A stretch of DNA of 64,000 bases from Robiginitomaculum sp. (GTDB lineage: Bacteria > Pseudomonadota > Alphaproteobacteria > Caulobacterales > Maricaulaceae). The stretch covers positions 105,418 to 169,417 of the forward strand of contig NVXK01000004.1 of assembly GCA_002733905.1 (NCBI GenBank), read 5' to 3'. Both the position numbers and the translations under genes were made by a program. Within the stretch, counting starts at the first letter, position 1; each line of letters opens with the position of its first letter. The notes beneath the pieces are model-generated. The model saw only the letters and a program-made list of their open reading frames with translations, did not search any database and was not told the DNA's origin. Below, piece after piece: positions 44,863-53,434 of the stretch.

Positions 44863-46493
44863 GACAGTATATAGGTTTTCGCCATTTCATTACTTTGCTC
44901 GCCTTCGGCGGCGCTGTGACGGGCGTGTCTGCATATGCACAGCTCGCACAACCTGTAGAATCTCCGCCTAAATCAATTTCGGGATTAAGTGACGCGAAGC
45001 TTAGGGCGATTGCGAATGGCGCGGTGCAGGCATTTGACACGCCTGGCTTGGCGCTTGGGATTGTGCAAGGGGGGCAGGTTAGGTTTGTTGATGGTTTTGG
45101 TCAGCGTGATATTGAACATAACAAATCGGTCGACGCAGATACATTGTTTCGTATTGCCTCAACCACCAAAGCATTCACATCTGCGGCCTTGGCGATTTTG
45201 GTTGATGAGGGTATTTTGCATTGGGATGATAAAGTCATCGATTTCCTGCCGGGGTTTCGGATGTCCGATGCATGGGTAACGCGAGAATTTACGATACGTG
45301 ATTTGCTTACGCATCGCAGTGGACTTGGGCGCGGAGCGGGCGATCTTATGCTTTGGCCAGAACCATCAGGATTTACGCGCGATGAAATCATATTTAATTT
45401 GCGTTACCTTAAACCTGTGACAAGTTTTCGGAGCCGATATGCCTATGATAATTTATTGTATATTGTCGCGGGTGAAGTCGTGGCAAAGGCCAGTAAAAGC
45501 ACATGGGAAGAATTTGTGCAGACACGAATTTTAGATCCCTTGCATATGAAGTGTTTTTCGGGAAAAATTCGAAAGTCAAAGCTTGAAAATGTGGCTATAC
45601 CTTATGGATTTATTGAAGAGAAAATTCAATCTATACCCCGTAATAAAATTGATGGGTCAGTGACAGCCTCTGCTCCTGCGGGCGGGTTGGTTTGCAATGT
45701 ACGTGGCATGAATACATGGATGCTTACTATGCTTGGGGGCGGGGCTGGGCCTAATGGCCAACGTATCTTTAGCAAAGCCGTTCGTGATGAAATGTGGAAA
45801 TCTCAAACGATACTGAGTGTATCTGCCTCTGAGAGAAAGTTGGATAACACCCATTTCAAAACCTATGCTTTGGGATGGCGTAAAGAAGACATGCATGGCT
45901 ATGAGGTCATATCACACACAGGTACATTATCGGGTATGCAGGCCTATTTGGCTCTGGTGCCAGAGCTTGATTTAGGGGTGATTATTTTAAATAATGGTTC
46001 CAATTATGGTGCGCGTAATTCTGTTATGCAAAGCGTGTTGAAAGCTTATATGGGGCAAGAAAAGCAAGATTGGGTTGACTATTATGCTACGCGTCAGAAA
46101 GACGCCGCTGAACGCCGCAAACTGGTCGCAAGTAATGATAATGCTTCTGACGGAGGTAGTTGGAAAGGTTCTGGAAAAGTCCTGCGGCCACTTACTGACT
46201 ATAGTGGTCTTTATCAAGATGCGTGGTTTGGTAAAGTTGACATAAAAAACGGGGCAAATGGTTTACGTTTTCGTTCTCACAAGTCAAAAAACATGGTGGG
46301 TAGGCTTGAGCCTTTCGATCAAAATACATTCATTGTACGCTGGGATAACAGAGGGTTTGGCGCGGATGCCTATGCACGGTTTGAGACGAATTTTAAAGGT
46401 GTGATTTCTGGTATCACGATGCGCCATGTTGATCCAAATGCAGACTTTAGCTTTGACTTTCAAGATTTGAATTTCGAGCGACTTAGTGAATGA
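44859..46493 (+). CDS. Class C beta-lactamase-type serine hydrolase with C-terminal DUF3471-like domain
   Basis: A 544-residue exported protein with a signal peptide (LLAFGGAVTGVSAYAQ). It has the SxxK active-site motif in RIASTTKAFTSAA and YxN-type YAYDNLLY, then a beta-lactamase-fold core (LDLLTHRSGLGRGAGD region). The last 150 residues form a DUF3471/lipocalin-like beta domain (DYSGLYQDAWFGKVDIKNGANGLRFRSH). Such proteins include esterases, D-aminopeptidases and D,D-peptidases. It overlaps the symporter stop codon (ATGA), so the two are coupled. D-amino acid peptide substrates fit the neighbourhood. Confidence 0.88.
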   Translation: MRQYIGFRHFITLLAFGGAVTGVSAYAQLAQPVESPPKSISGLSDAKLRAIANGAVQAFDTPGLALGIVQGGQVRFVDGFGQRDIEHNKSVDADTLFRIASTTKAFTSAALAILVDEGILHWDDKVIDFLPGFRMSDAWVTREFTIRDLLTHRSGLGRGAGDLMLWPEPSGFTRDEIIFNLRYLKPVTSFRSRYAYDNLLYIVAGEVVAKASKSTWEEFVQTRILDPLHMKCFSGKIRKSKLENVAIPYGFIEEKIQSIPRNKIDGSVTASAPAGGLVCNVRGMNTWMLTMLGGGAGPNGQRIFSKAVRDEMWKSQTILSVSASERKLDNTHFKTYALGWRKEDMHGYEVISHTGTLSGMQAYLALVPELDLGVIILNNGSNYGARNSVMQSVLKAYMGQEKQDWVDYYATRQKDAAERRKLVASNDNASDGGSWKGSGKVLRPLTDYSGLYQDAWFGKVDIKNGANGLRFRSHKSKNMVGRLEPFDQNTFIVRWDNRGFGADAYARFETNFKGVISGITMRHVDPNADFSFDFQDLNFERLSE

Positions 46494-46511
46494 TCTAAGT
46501 CAGATCGAGTG

Positions 46512-48080
46512 TCAGTCATTCCTATGTTTTCGCAAACTACGCCCATAATTGGGGGTTGTGGATTTTTCGGATGTATCGGCAATTTTCCCATTGACGATTA
46601 CGGCGTCAAAGCCTGAAGGTTGCGCGTAAATATCTGTCCAATTAGTGCCTGCTTTTACATGCTTAAGGTCGATCACTAAAATATCTGCGGCCAAACCTGC
46701 TTTTAAAATTCCGCGCGATTTTAGCCCGAATGTTTGCGCTGTAAGGCTGCTCATTTTATGTATGGCCAATTCGATAGAGAGGAGCTTGTCGCGCACGACA
46801 TATTCTTCGAGTATTTTGGGAAATGATCCAAATGAACGCGGATGACGCATGGTTGGGCTGCCATCTGAGGAAATGGAAATATCGGGCGCTGTAATAAATG
46901 CATTTTGTGTTTCTTTGGTCATAATGAAATGTGCCGTTGATGGGCCGCTATGTCCAAAATCTATGATAAGCTCTTCTGGGCGCTTTCCTGTAATGTTCGC
47001 AACATCTTGCAGGGTTTTTCCTGCGTATTGACCTCTGGAAATGAGAATGGCGTCAGGGCCGTTACGGCGTTTGATTTTTGCGCGTAGGAAAAGTTCAAAC
47101 TCTTCACGACGGTTTTTTACGGCCTCGTTAAATTCGCTCTTTCGTTTGGCCCATTCAGGGTAGAGGTAAATCATACTGCCAAAGCTTGCGAGATAAGGAT
47201 AGACATCAGCGCTAACGGTCATGCCGTCTTGTCTTGCATCTCTAATTTGCTTTAGAATATCCTCCCCCTGTGTACGGGTTTTACCGTATACGACTTTAAT
47301 ATGGGTGATGTTTACACGTGCAAAACGGCCTTGTTTAATGACTTCCTCAACAGATTGCGCGACTTTGTCATCATCTTCGTTACGTATATGGCTTGAGATA
47401 ATTCCGTCATATGCGCCTACAATTTTTGCTAAACCATTTAGCTCGTTTTCGTCTGCATAGCGGCCTGGTAAATATTCAAGCCCTGTGCTCAACCCATAGG
47501 CGCCTTGCTCCATCGCGCTCTTGAGTAGTGCTTCCATCTTGCCTTGTTCTTGCTGGGTGACTTTGTTTTTTTCGCCACCACCAGACCGTAGCCGAAGTGA
47601 TCCATGCCCAACTAAAGCTGCAATATTGGGCCCCGTGCCATGGTTGTCTATGGCAGCAAGCCAGTTCGTAAAGCTCATTTCGTTGTTCGGGCTAGAACCG
47701 TCTTGGCCTAAAATAACGGTCGTGACGCCTTGGCGTAAAAAGTTCTTTAAGTAATCATTGTTGTCTTGCAAAGGGGCCCCGTGGGCGTGAGCATCGATAA
47801 ACCCAGGTGTGACAATTTTATGTTTGGCGTCTAATATCTGTATGGCTCGGGTTTTAGTTTGATCCGTTTTACCTACAAATGCGATCTGGCTATCGCGTAC
47901 AAGCACATCGCCTTTATATGGAGGTTTTCCTGTACCGTCTACAATCATACCACCATGAATGTAGAGGTCATATTCAAGCGCGTAATTGGGCGTGTTTCGC
48001 TCTACTGCTATGTCCTTTTGACTACATGAGCTGAGGGAAAATAATCCTAAAAATACCAGAGTTTGAAGTATGAATTTCAT
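46512..48080 (-). CDS. N-acyl-D-amino-acid deacylase (amidohydrolase), lipoprotein
   Basis: The 522-residue product begins with a lipoprotein signal (LVFLGLFSLSSC). The amidohydrolase motifs are clear: YDLYIHGGMIVDGTGKPPYKGDVLVRDSQIAFVG, GFIDAHAHGAP (metal-binding HxH), RQGVTTVILGQDGSSP, GLSTGLEYLPGRYADENEL, ISSHIRNEDD, and the C-terminal KSRGILKAGLAADILVIDL. This is the D-aminoacylase group, which removes acyl groups from N-acyl-D-amino acids. It is on the minus strand 26 bases after the NlpC/P60 gene. Lipid anchoring implies periplasmic processing of D-amino-acid compounds from peptidoglycan. Confidence 0.9.
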   Translation of the reverse strand: MKFILQTLVFLGLFSLSSCSQKDIAVERNTPNYALEYDLYIHGGMIVDGTGKPPYKGDVLVRDSQIAFVGKTDQTKTRAIQILDAKHKIVTPGFIDAHAHGAPLQDNNDYLKNFLRQGVTTVILGQDGSSPNNEMSFTNWLAAIDNHGTGPNIAALVGHGSLRLRSGGGEKNKVTQQEQGKMEALLKSAMEQGAYGLSTGLEYLPGRYADENELNGLAKIVGAYDGIISSHIRNEDDDKVAQSVEEVIKQGRFARVNITHIKVVYGKTRTQGEDILKQIRDARQDGMTVSADVYPYLASFGSMIYLYPEWAKRKSEFNEAVKNRREEFELFLRAKIKRRNGPDAILISRGQYAGKTLQDVANITGKRPEELIIDFGHSGPSTAHFIMTKETQNAFITAPDISISSDGSPTMRHPRSFGSFPKILEEYVVRDKLLSIELAIHKMSSLTAQTFGLKSRGILKAGLAADILVIDLKHVKAGTNWTDIYAQPSGFDAVIVNGKIADTSEKSTTPNYGRSLRKHRND

Positions 48081-48105
48081 GAATAAACTCTCTCGTCATG
48101 CAAAA

Positions 48106-49521
48106 TTATTTTATGGTCTTAATTGTAGAGGCGCGGTCTAAATATGAGTGTTCTGGATTACTCTGTAAGGGGAGTAGCGGTGTGACAGATACGCCGTTCA
48201 ATATCCCTTTATAGAGTGTGCCGTCAGCTTGCAAATACCCCATCCCATGTACATCGTGAATGACATAGGGCTTTCCATCCGAATGCCCCAATAGCATCAT
48301 AACATGGCCAGGAATGTAAATCAGATCACCAGGTTGGCCTTGTTTTAATCTGTCAATTTTGTCTTGGCGTAGAGCGTCTTTGTCATAGCGCGCATTGATG
48401 CCAATTTCGCTACGGCCTTGGTCACCAGAGTTTCGGGGGAGTTTTATCCCAAATGATTTGTAAACTTCGGAAACGAACCCTGTGCAATCACGGCCATTAA
48501 AGCGGTGTCCCCAACCATAACGCTCCCCTAGGAATTTGAATGATTGTTTGAGGATATTTTCTTGTGTAAAGGGTAAATAGCCTACATGCACATCGTCTTT
48601 GCGGGCAATCAGTGCGTGTTTAAAATCCAAACTTCCATCGTCATTGCGTATAGGCAGAAGTACCATATGGCTTAGATACGGATTTTGGCCATATAGGTTA
48701 TGTTGTAAACTCTCTGGGCGTGATAAAGGAATTTTTGTTCCCATATCCAACTGTAATTCCGAAACTTTGGCGACTTCAGGGTTGTAAACTGTCGAGACTT
48801 TATCACCCGTGATGATGAGGAATGTATCGGAATTTGCATATTTGAAAACCTGTTCACGTGAACCCATAGCAATGTCTTCGACGGGGGCCCAAGCAATATA
48901 ATTATAGGATTGAACAAGAACCCATTTCCCGTCGTTGCTTTCATGCAATACGGCAAGGGCGTCTCCGGGGAAAAGAACGCTTTCTTGAAAGCGCTCAATG
49001 TCACGGTCATCTGCATTTTCGCTAAATAACAAATCAGACGTGGGGTAGGTACGAATGGAGGTACGCCGTACTGTCAAAGCAAATTTGACGGGGTTGGTGG
49101 GGTGAATGGCGTCCAAATTTAATGCGTCTTCGTAACGTGCAAAATCAATGTCGGTTACAGGTGTGCCATCTGTGAAAATACGGGGAAATTTCGGGACGTT
49201 ACTGATAGAGCGTATGCGCGATATGAGTTCGTCTTTTGAGAGCGTGCTTGGTTGGGATTCAATGTCATATAATGATGGGTCTTGCGCCGTGTTGGTTTCG
49301 TTGAACGTTTGGATGTCCTGTGCACTCATGATCACATTTCGTATAGTGAGCTTGTCAATCCAATAATCTGCTGACAGATGTTTTTCAGAGACGCCAATGA
49401 CGTCTGACACAAAGCTATCTTCAAAACCTAAATCACTTGTTTGGGGGTGATGGGAAGAGGGCGCACATGACGTCATTAGCATAGCCATAGTCCCGCACAG
49501 AAAACCGATTTTTATGTTCAT
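48106..49521 (-). CDS. SH3-domain NlpC/P60 (C40) peptidase, YkfC-like lipoprotein
   Basis: The product of about 471 residues has a lipoprotein signal (IGFLCGTMAMLMTSC), an NLPC_P60 N-terminal/SH3b region (FALTVRRTSIRTYPTSDLLFSENADDRDIERFQESVLFPGDALAVLHESNDGKWVLVQSYNYIAWAPVEDIAM) and a C-terminal NlpC/P60 domain with catalytic Cys in RDCTGFVSEVYKSFGIKLPRNS and His in PGHVMMLLGHSDGKPYVIHDVHG. The architecture is that of gamma-D-glutamyl-L-diamino acid endopeptidases. I use the ATG at 49521, which follows GAGG; another ATG (49533) overlaps the previous stop as ATGA, so coupling is likely. The track start is too early. Confidence 0.9.
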   Translation of the reverse strand: MNIKIGFLCGTMAMLMTSCAPSSHHPQTSDLGFEDSFVSDVIGVSEKHLSADYWIDKLTIRNVIMSAQDIQTFNETNTAQDPSLYDIESQPSTLSKDELISRIRSISNVPKFPRIFTDGTPVTDIDFARYEDALNLDAIHPTNPVKFALTVRRTSIRTYPTSDLLFSENADDRDIERFQESVLFPGDALAVLHESNDGKWVLVQSYNYIAWAPVEDIAMGSREQVFKYANSDTFLIITGDKVSTVYNPEVAKVSELQLDMGTKIPLSRPESLQHNLYGQNPYLSHMVLLPIRNDDGSLDFKHALIARKDDVHVGYLPFTQENILKQSFKFLGERYGWGHRFNGRDCTGFVSEVYKSFGIKLPRNSGDQGRSEIGINARYDKDALRQDKIDRLKQGQPGDLIYIPGHVMMLLGHSDGKPYVIHDVHGMGYLQADGTLYKGILNGVSVTPLLPLQSNPEHSYLDRASTIKTIK

Positions 49522-49529
49522 AATAGGCC

Positions 49530-50693
49530 TCATGATAATGATAGTAATATTTTGCCAATCAACAAACCGCCACCAGTACCAATAATATATCCCAACATCG
49601 CCATCAGTACGCCAATCGGGATGAGGGCGCGTGAATAGGCTGCCGCAAGAATGGGCGCGGACGCAACGCCGCCTATATTCGCCAGTGAAGCCACGCCACA
49701 TGAAAACAAATCAAGCTTGAAGAGTTTGGCCGCAATAAGCATAACGATCCCGTGGATCGTTAAAATCATGAAACCTGCCATAATAAACAAGGGTGCTTGA
49801 CCAAGCTCTGCAAAATTTGCGCGTGACGCTATAAGGGCGATAATTCCGTATAACAATATATTGCCGAGTTCACTTGATCCTGCCACGCTGCCAATGCGGG
49901 TCATGGCCGCGAGCGAGCCAAGTATTGTGACAATCAATACGGTCCATGTGGTTTTAGAAAAGAATTCGGTTACAGGTAAGAAATTTGCAAAGTATTGGGC
50001 GAGTGCAGAAACGCCGAGTGCGAGCCCAATCAAAAACAAAAGCGAAGATGTTGTGATGTTCGCAGGCGTTCCTTGCGAATCCGCCTCTAATTTTGCGCCG
50101 ATTTCATCAATAAGTTTAGTATTGCTCTTCGTCCATTTATTGAACTTCGGTGCCAGTGGAACGAATGAGAGAAGTAAAACCACCCATATGGCATAATCAA
50201 TAGAATCCATGAGTAGGGAATATCCCATGCTCGCATCGGGGATATTAAGTGCGCCTTGCACGGCAACCATATTGCCCGTTCCCCCCATCCAACTCCCACT
50301 TAGCGCTGCAAATGTCATCCAACTTCCTTCAGGAAGCCATGTTTTGAGCACTAAAAATGTAATGATAAACCCTAGGCCGATACTCAAACTGGCCGTAATG
50401 AAGGCAATGAGCATTTTGGGGCCAAGAGCCGCAATTTTTCGAATGTCGCCTTTGAGTAAAAGGAGAAAAATCATTGAGGGAAGTAGATTGCCCTTGAGGC
50501 TGCTATACGCTGTATTAACACTGTCCGTTTTTGTCCATGCCCCAAATGTGGAGAGAAGCATGATGACGAAATATAGAATAACAATACCGGGTATGATTTT
50601 GAAAATTCTATATTTTTGCGTAGATTCCAGCGCACTTAAGCCGCCGCAAATCGCAAATAAAATGGCAATATATGCAAATCCACTCGTAATCAT
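49530..50693 (-). CDS. DUF819 family membrane protein (YjcL-like)
   Basis: The 387-residue product has about ten hydrophobic helices and the DUF819 signature GSWMTFAALSGSWMGGTGNMVAVQGALNIPDASMGYSLLMDSIDYAIWVVLL and a closing ANIGGVASAPILAAAYSRALIPIGVLMAMLGYIIGTGGGLL. DUF819 transporters are uncharacterised but often stand next to dipeptide epimerases and dipeptidases. AAGG precedes the ATG. It lies between the dipeptidase and the NlpC/P60 gene, so it is a candidate importer of muropeptide-derived dipeptides. Confidence 0.87.
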   Translation of the reverse strand: MITSGFAYIAILFAICGGLSALESTQKYRIFKIIPGIVILYFVIMLLSTFGAWTKTDSVNTAYSSLKGNLLPSMIFLLLLKGDIRKIAALGPKMLIAFITASLSIGLGFIITFLVLKTWLPEGSWMTFAALSGSWMGGTGNMVAVQGALNIPDASMGYSLLMDSIDYAIWVVLLLSFVPLAPKFNKWTKSNTKLIDEIGAKLEADSQGTPANITTSSLLFLIGLALGVSALAQYFANFLPVTEFFSKTTWTVLIVTILGSLAAMTRIGSVAGSSELGNILLYGIIALIASRANFAELGQAPLFIMAGFMILTIHGIVMLIAAKLFKLDLFSCGVASLANIGGVASAPILAAAYSRALIPIGVLMAMLGYIIGTGGGLLIGKILLSLS

Positions 50694-50779
50694 AATGTTG
50701 CCTTGTATACTTAAATTGGGTTCGGTATTTTTCTTCGCAAATACACTTCAGTCAAAAACCTTCACGACCAGAGTGATGC

Positions 50780-52024
50780 TTATTTATGTGCGTAGGCTTG
50801 TGTTTTTTCTAAAACGCGCAGTATATTACCACCCCATATTTTCCCGATGTCTTCTTGGCTATAGCCGCGTTTTATGAGTTCATTTGTAACATTCATCGTT
50901 TCAGAGGCATCCATCCATCCCTCGATTTTACCGCCACCATCAAAGTCAGAAGAAATGCCGACATAGTCAATGCCAACAGTTTTAACCACATGGTCAATGT
51001 GGTGAACAAGGTCGGATACATTCGCTGCGGGGGATAATTTGTTAGCAGCTTCCATTTTCTTGTCATAGGCGTTTTCTGTCGCGCTATCCATTGATAAGAA
51101 TGCCATATCATCTAATAGCCCCATCTCGTCACGTACTTTCGCTTTAAAGGCCTCTTGTTCAGGTGTCAGGTTTTTAAGGTATGGGCCGTAAGCGACAATC
51201 TGGACGACACCACCCGTTTTTGCCAATGCATGTAATTGTTCATCATCGAGGTTTCGCACATTATCAGCGACACCTCGCGCACCAGAATGAGAGGCGATGA
51301 CAGGCACTTTAGACAGAGCCACAGCCTGCATCATTGTCTCTTTTCCTGCGTGTGATACATCAACCATGATACCGGCTTCATTCATTGCGATAATTAAGTT
51401 CTTTCCAAGTGGCGATAATCCGCCGTGTTGGCTTTGCGTTTCGCCTTTACTATAGCTTGGGTTAGAACTGTCACCGAATTGATTGTGGCCTACATGGGTG
51501 ATGCCCATATAGCGTACGCCGCGTTTAGCCCACATATCAACATCAGCAACAGAGTGACCAAGGGGGAAGGCGTTTTCTAACCCGATAAAAGCAATGCGTT
51601 TTCCTGATTTGTGTATGCGGCGCGCATCTTCAGCGGTCAAAGCCAACTCGATTTCATTACTATATTTCTCAGTGAGGCGTTTTATGGCGTGATAGCGTGT
51701 TTCGGCAATGTCTGCGGCCTTGGCAATGGCGTCTTTGGTATCGTCACCTTGTGGAGAAAATACAATGAGAAATGCGCCGTCCATGCCGCCAGATTTCATT
51801 TTTGCTAAATCGACACGGCTCTTTCCACTTGCCCATGGATCCATGTCTTCTGCTATCAAGTCTAGTTCCAAATCAATATGGCTATCTAGAACGAGTGTGG
51901 TTTCATGAATGGATTGCGGGGTAGGTGGCTGAGAAACGCTGGCGTCATTCTCTTGCGGGGCACAGGATTCGAGCGCCAATATAAGGGTAAGTATAGCGAC
52001 ACTTGTTTTGAATTTATGAGTATA
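50780..52024 (-). CDS. Membrane dipeptidase (M19 family), lipoprotein
   Basis: The product of about 414 residues starts at the ATG at 52024 (MYTHKFKTSVAILTLILALESC, lipoprotein signal), preceded by GGAA. Metal-binding motifs of the renal dipeptidase family are visible: LVLDSHIDLELDL, GLENAFPLG, RYMGITHVGHNQFGDS, GIMVDVSHAGKETM, PVIASHSGARGV and GISSDFDGGG. M19 enzymes cleave dipeptides, including those with D-amino acids. It follows the amidase by 50 bases and precedes DUF819. In this context the likely substrate is L-Ala-D-Glu or D-Ala-D-Ala. Confidence 0.93.
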   Translation of the reverse strand, partial: YTHKFKTSVAILTLILALESCAPQENDASVSQPPTPQSIHETTLVLDSHIDLELDLIAEDMDPWASGKSRVDLAKMKSGGMDGAFLIVFSPQGDDTKDAIAKAADIAETRYHAIKRLTEKYSNEIELALTAEDARRIHKSGKRIAFIGLENAFPLGHSVADVDMWAKRGVRYMGITHVGHNQFGDSSNPSYSKGETQSQHGGLSPLGKNLIIAMNEAGIMVDVSHAGKETMMQAVALSKVPVIASHSGARGVADNVRNLDDEQLHALAKTGGVVQIVAYGPYLKNLTPEQEAFKAKVRDEMGLLDDMAFLSMDSATENAYDKKMEAANKLSPAANVSDLVHHIDHVVKTVGIDYVGISSDFDGGGKIEGWMDASETMNVTNELIKRGYSQEDIGKIWGGNILRVLEKTQAYAHK

Positions 52025-52073
52025 CATAATATATTTCCTTAACGCGATATTTGATCTCTTGTTCAGATTGATA

Positions 52074-53129
52074 TTAGCCGCCAATTTTCAAAAGCTTATT
52101 GAGTTGGTTCGGGTGGTATTTTTCTATGAGCGCGAATAATATCGCCGTACTTTCGAGCGTGGGTTCGCCGTTCACGTTTAATGGTCTGAAATGCAGTTGA
52201 AACGCTCGTAAAACATTGCGAGTTTGCGCGTCTACTATGCCTGTTGGCTCAATTTTGTAACCGTAGGTGCCGAGTGCTCTTTGGATGTTAATAATCGGCA
52301 TGGGTTTGATGGTGAACTCTTCCCAATATTTCACAACTGTATCATTATCAAACCATGCACCAATGCCAAGCTGATAAAGGCGTTCCCATGGAAAGCGGGG
52401 GCCTGGGTCGATTTTACGGCTAGGGGCAATGTCTGAATGGCCAATAATATTGGTGGGTTTTATATGTGGGTGCCGCTCTAAAATTCCATCAAGTAGTTTT
52501 ATGAGGATCTCCATTTGGGATTCTGCAAAATCCGGGTAAAAACATAAGCGTGGCGGTTTGTTATGGGTGACACTTGACGTTTTGCAATATGTTTGATTCA
52601 CGACTTCTATGCCAATGGATTGATCGTTTAATCCACTTTTCCCTGCCCAATAACTGCGCCCTGCATGCCATGCACGCTCTGATTCTGGTACAAGTTCAAA
52701 TACTTTTAGTTTTTTGTGTGGGTATGATTTGTCACTTGGGTCAGGGACGAGGTAATGAGAGCTTACTGGCCGAGAAGATTTTTTTGTGAGAATGTCTACA
52801 GAGTCTTTAAAATTCGCAGAGGTGTGATGAATGACAATAATGCTGACGCGGCTATTATAGTTTACCGAAGGGAGTGTGTTTGTTTTTCCTATGTTGTTCA
52901 TCGTGCTACAGGCGGAAATACTCAGTAATCCGAGCATTAAAATACTATAGCGAGCTGAGTGACGGAGTATTGCGCTTGTAAAGCCTTTGGCCTGTGAAAT
53001 TTGGGCCAGTGAATCTTTGGCCAGTGAATCTTGGGCACTTGAAGCTTTGGCCCGTAAACCTTGGACTCTTGAAGATCGTTGGAACGCAGTAAATACTGTC
53101 ATACAAAAGCCTGAGTTGGTAAGATTCAT
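52074..53129 (-). CDS. N-acetylmuramoyl-L-alanine amidase, AmiD-like
   Basis: The enzyme cuts the bond between MurNAc and L-Ala. Zinc ligands are visible in IVIHHTSANF, IIGHSDIAPSRKIDPGPRFPW, and the substrate loop AWHAGRSYWAGKSGLNDQSIGIEVVN; a peptidoglycan-binding domain ends the protein (IQRALGTYGYKIEPTGIVDAQTRNVLRAFQLHF). The architecture (Amidase_2 plus PG_binding) is that of AmiD. A lipobox ILMLGLLSISAC lies unusually far in (about residue 74), after an Ala/Ser/Lys-rich segment encoded by tandem 15-bp repeats. The true start is unclear. It heads the amidase-dipeptidase-DUF819-NlpC-deacylase operon. Confidence 0.92.
   Translation of the reverse strand: MNLTNSGFCMTVFTAFQRSSRVQGLRAKASSAQDSLAKDSLAQISQAKGFTSAILRHSARYSILMLGLLSISACSTMNNIGKTNTLPSVNYNSRVSIIVIHHTSANFKDSVDILTKKSSRPVSSHYLVPDPSDKSYPHKKLKVFELVPESERAWHAGRSYWAGKSGLNDQSIGIEVVNQTYCKTSSVTHNKPPRLCFYPDFAESQMEILIKLLDGILERHPHIKPTNIIGHSDIAPSRKIDPGPRFPWERLYQLGIGAWFDNDTVVKYWEEFTIKPMPIINIQRALGTYGYKIEPTGIVDAQTRNVLRAFQLHFRPLNVNGEPTLESTAILFALIEKYHPNQLNKLLKIGG
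52985..53074. repeat. Six tandem 15-bp units inside the amidase N-terminus
   Basis: Six imperfect 15-bp units (consensus CTTTGGCCAGTGAAT on the plus strand) lie end to end over 90 bases. In the amidase frame they encode five-residue repeats of the AKDSL/AQISQ type. The repeat also creates a long ORF on the opposite strand, which I do not accept as a gene. Confidence 0.85.
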
Positions 53130-53250
53130 CGTTCAAATCATTTTATGTGTCGCGTTGTTTCGTGAGTTTGTTGATTCACACTCTTTCTGTCTAGCAAAAA
53201 CGTGAAATAAAACAAGTGTAAACACGTCCGATTTTTCAAAGAGGTAATGC

Positions 53251-53351
53251 ATTGGTATTAGTATTTTTCGTAATTGTGGCAAAAATGTCGCTAAATTGCG
53301 AAAAAAACTTCGAATTGGTATTTGACTTTGCAAATAGGTTGGAAGTATCGT
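53251..53351 (+). promoter_or_regulatory. ATTGGTAT motifs and promoter candidate before the TonB receptor
   Basis: ATTGGTAT occurs at 53251-53258 (followed by TAGTAT) and in GAATTGGTAT at 53312-53321. The second copy abuts TTGACT (53322), which is 18 bases from TATCGT (53346), a fair -35/-10 pair. The motif matches the half-site of the inverted repeat at 43212. It lies in the divergent gap between the amidase and the TonB receptor, so it may control both. Confidence 0.4.
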
Positions 53352-53434
53352 ATTTGTAATTCTGATGTACAGGCACGTCTTGCAGGCACGCCTTGTTGCA
53401 GATAATTATAAATAAAAAGAGGGTATACACACAA

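Noticed and set aside
50209-50877. 222-residue plus-strand ORF
   Set aside because: It is antisense to the DUF819 gene and the dipeptidase end; its composition is that of a reverse-frame shadow of membrane helices.
52987-53205. 72-residue plus-strand ORF over the 15-bp repeats
   Set aside because: It exists only because the repeat unit has no stop in that frame; the amidase frame on the other strand is the real one.
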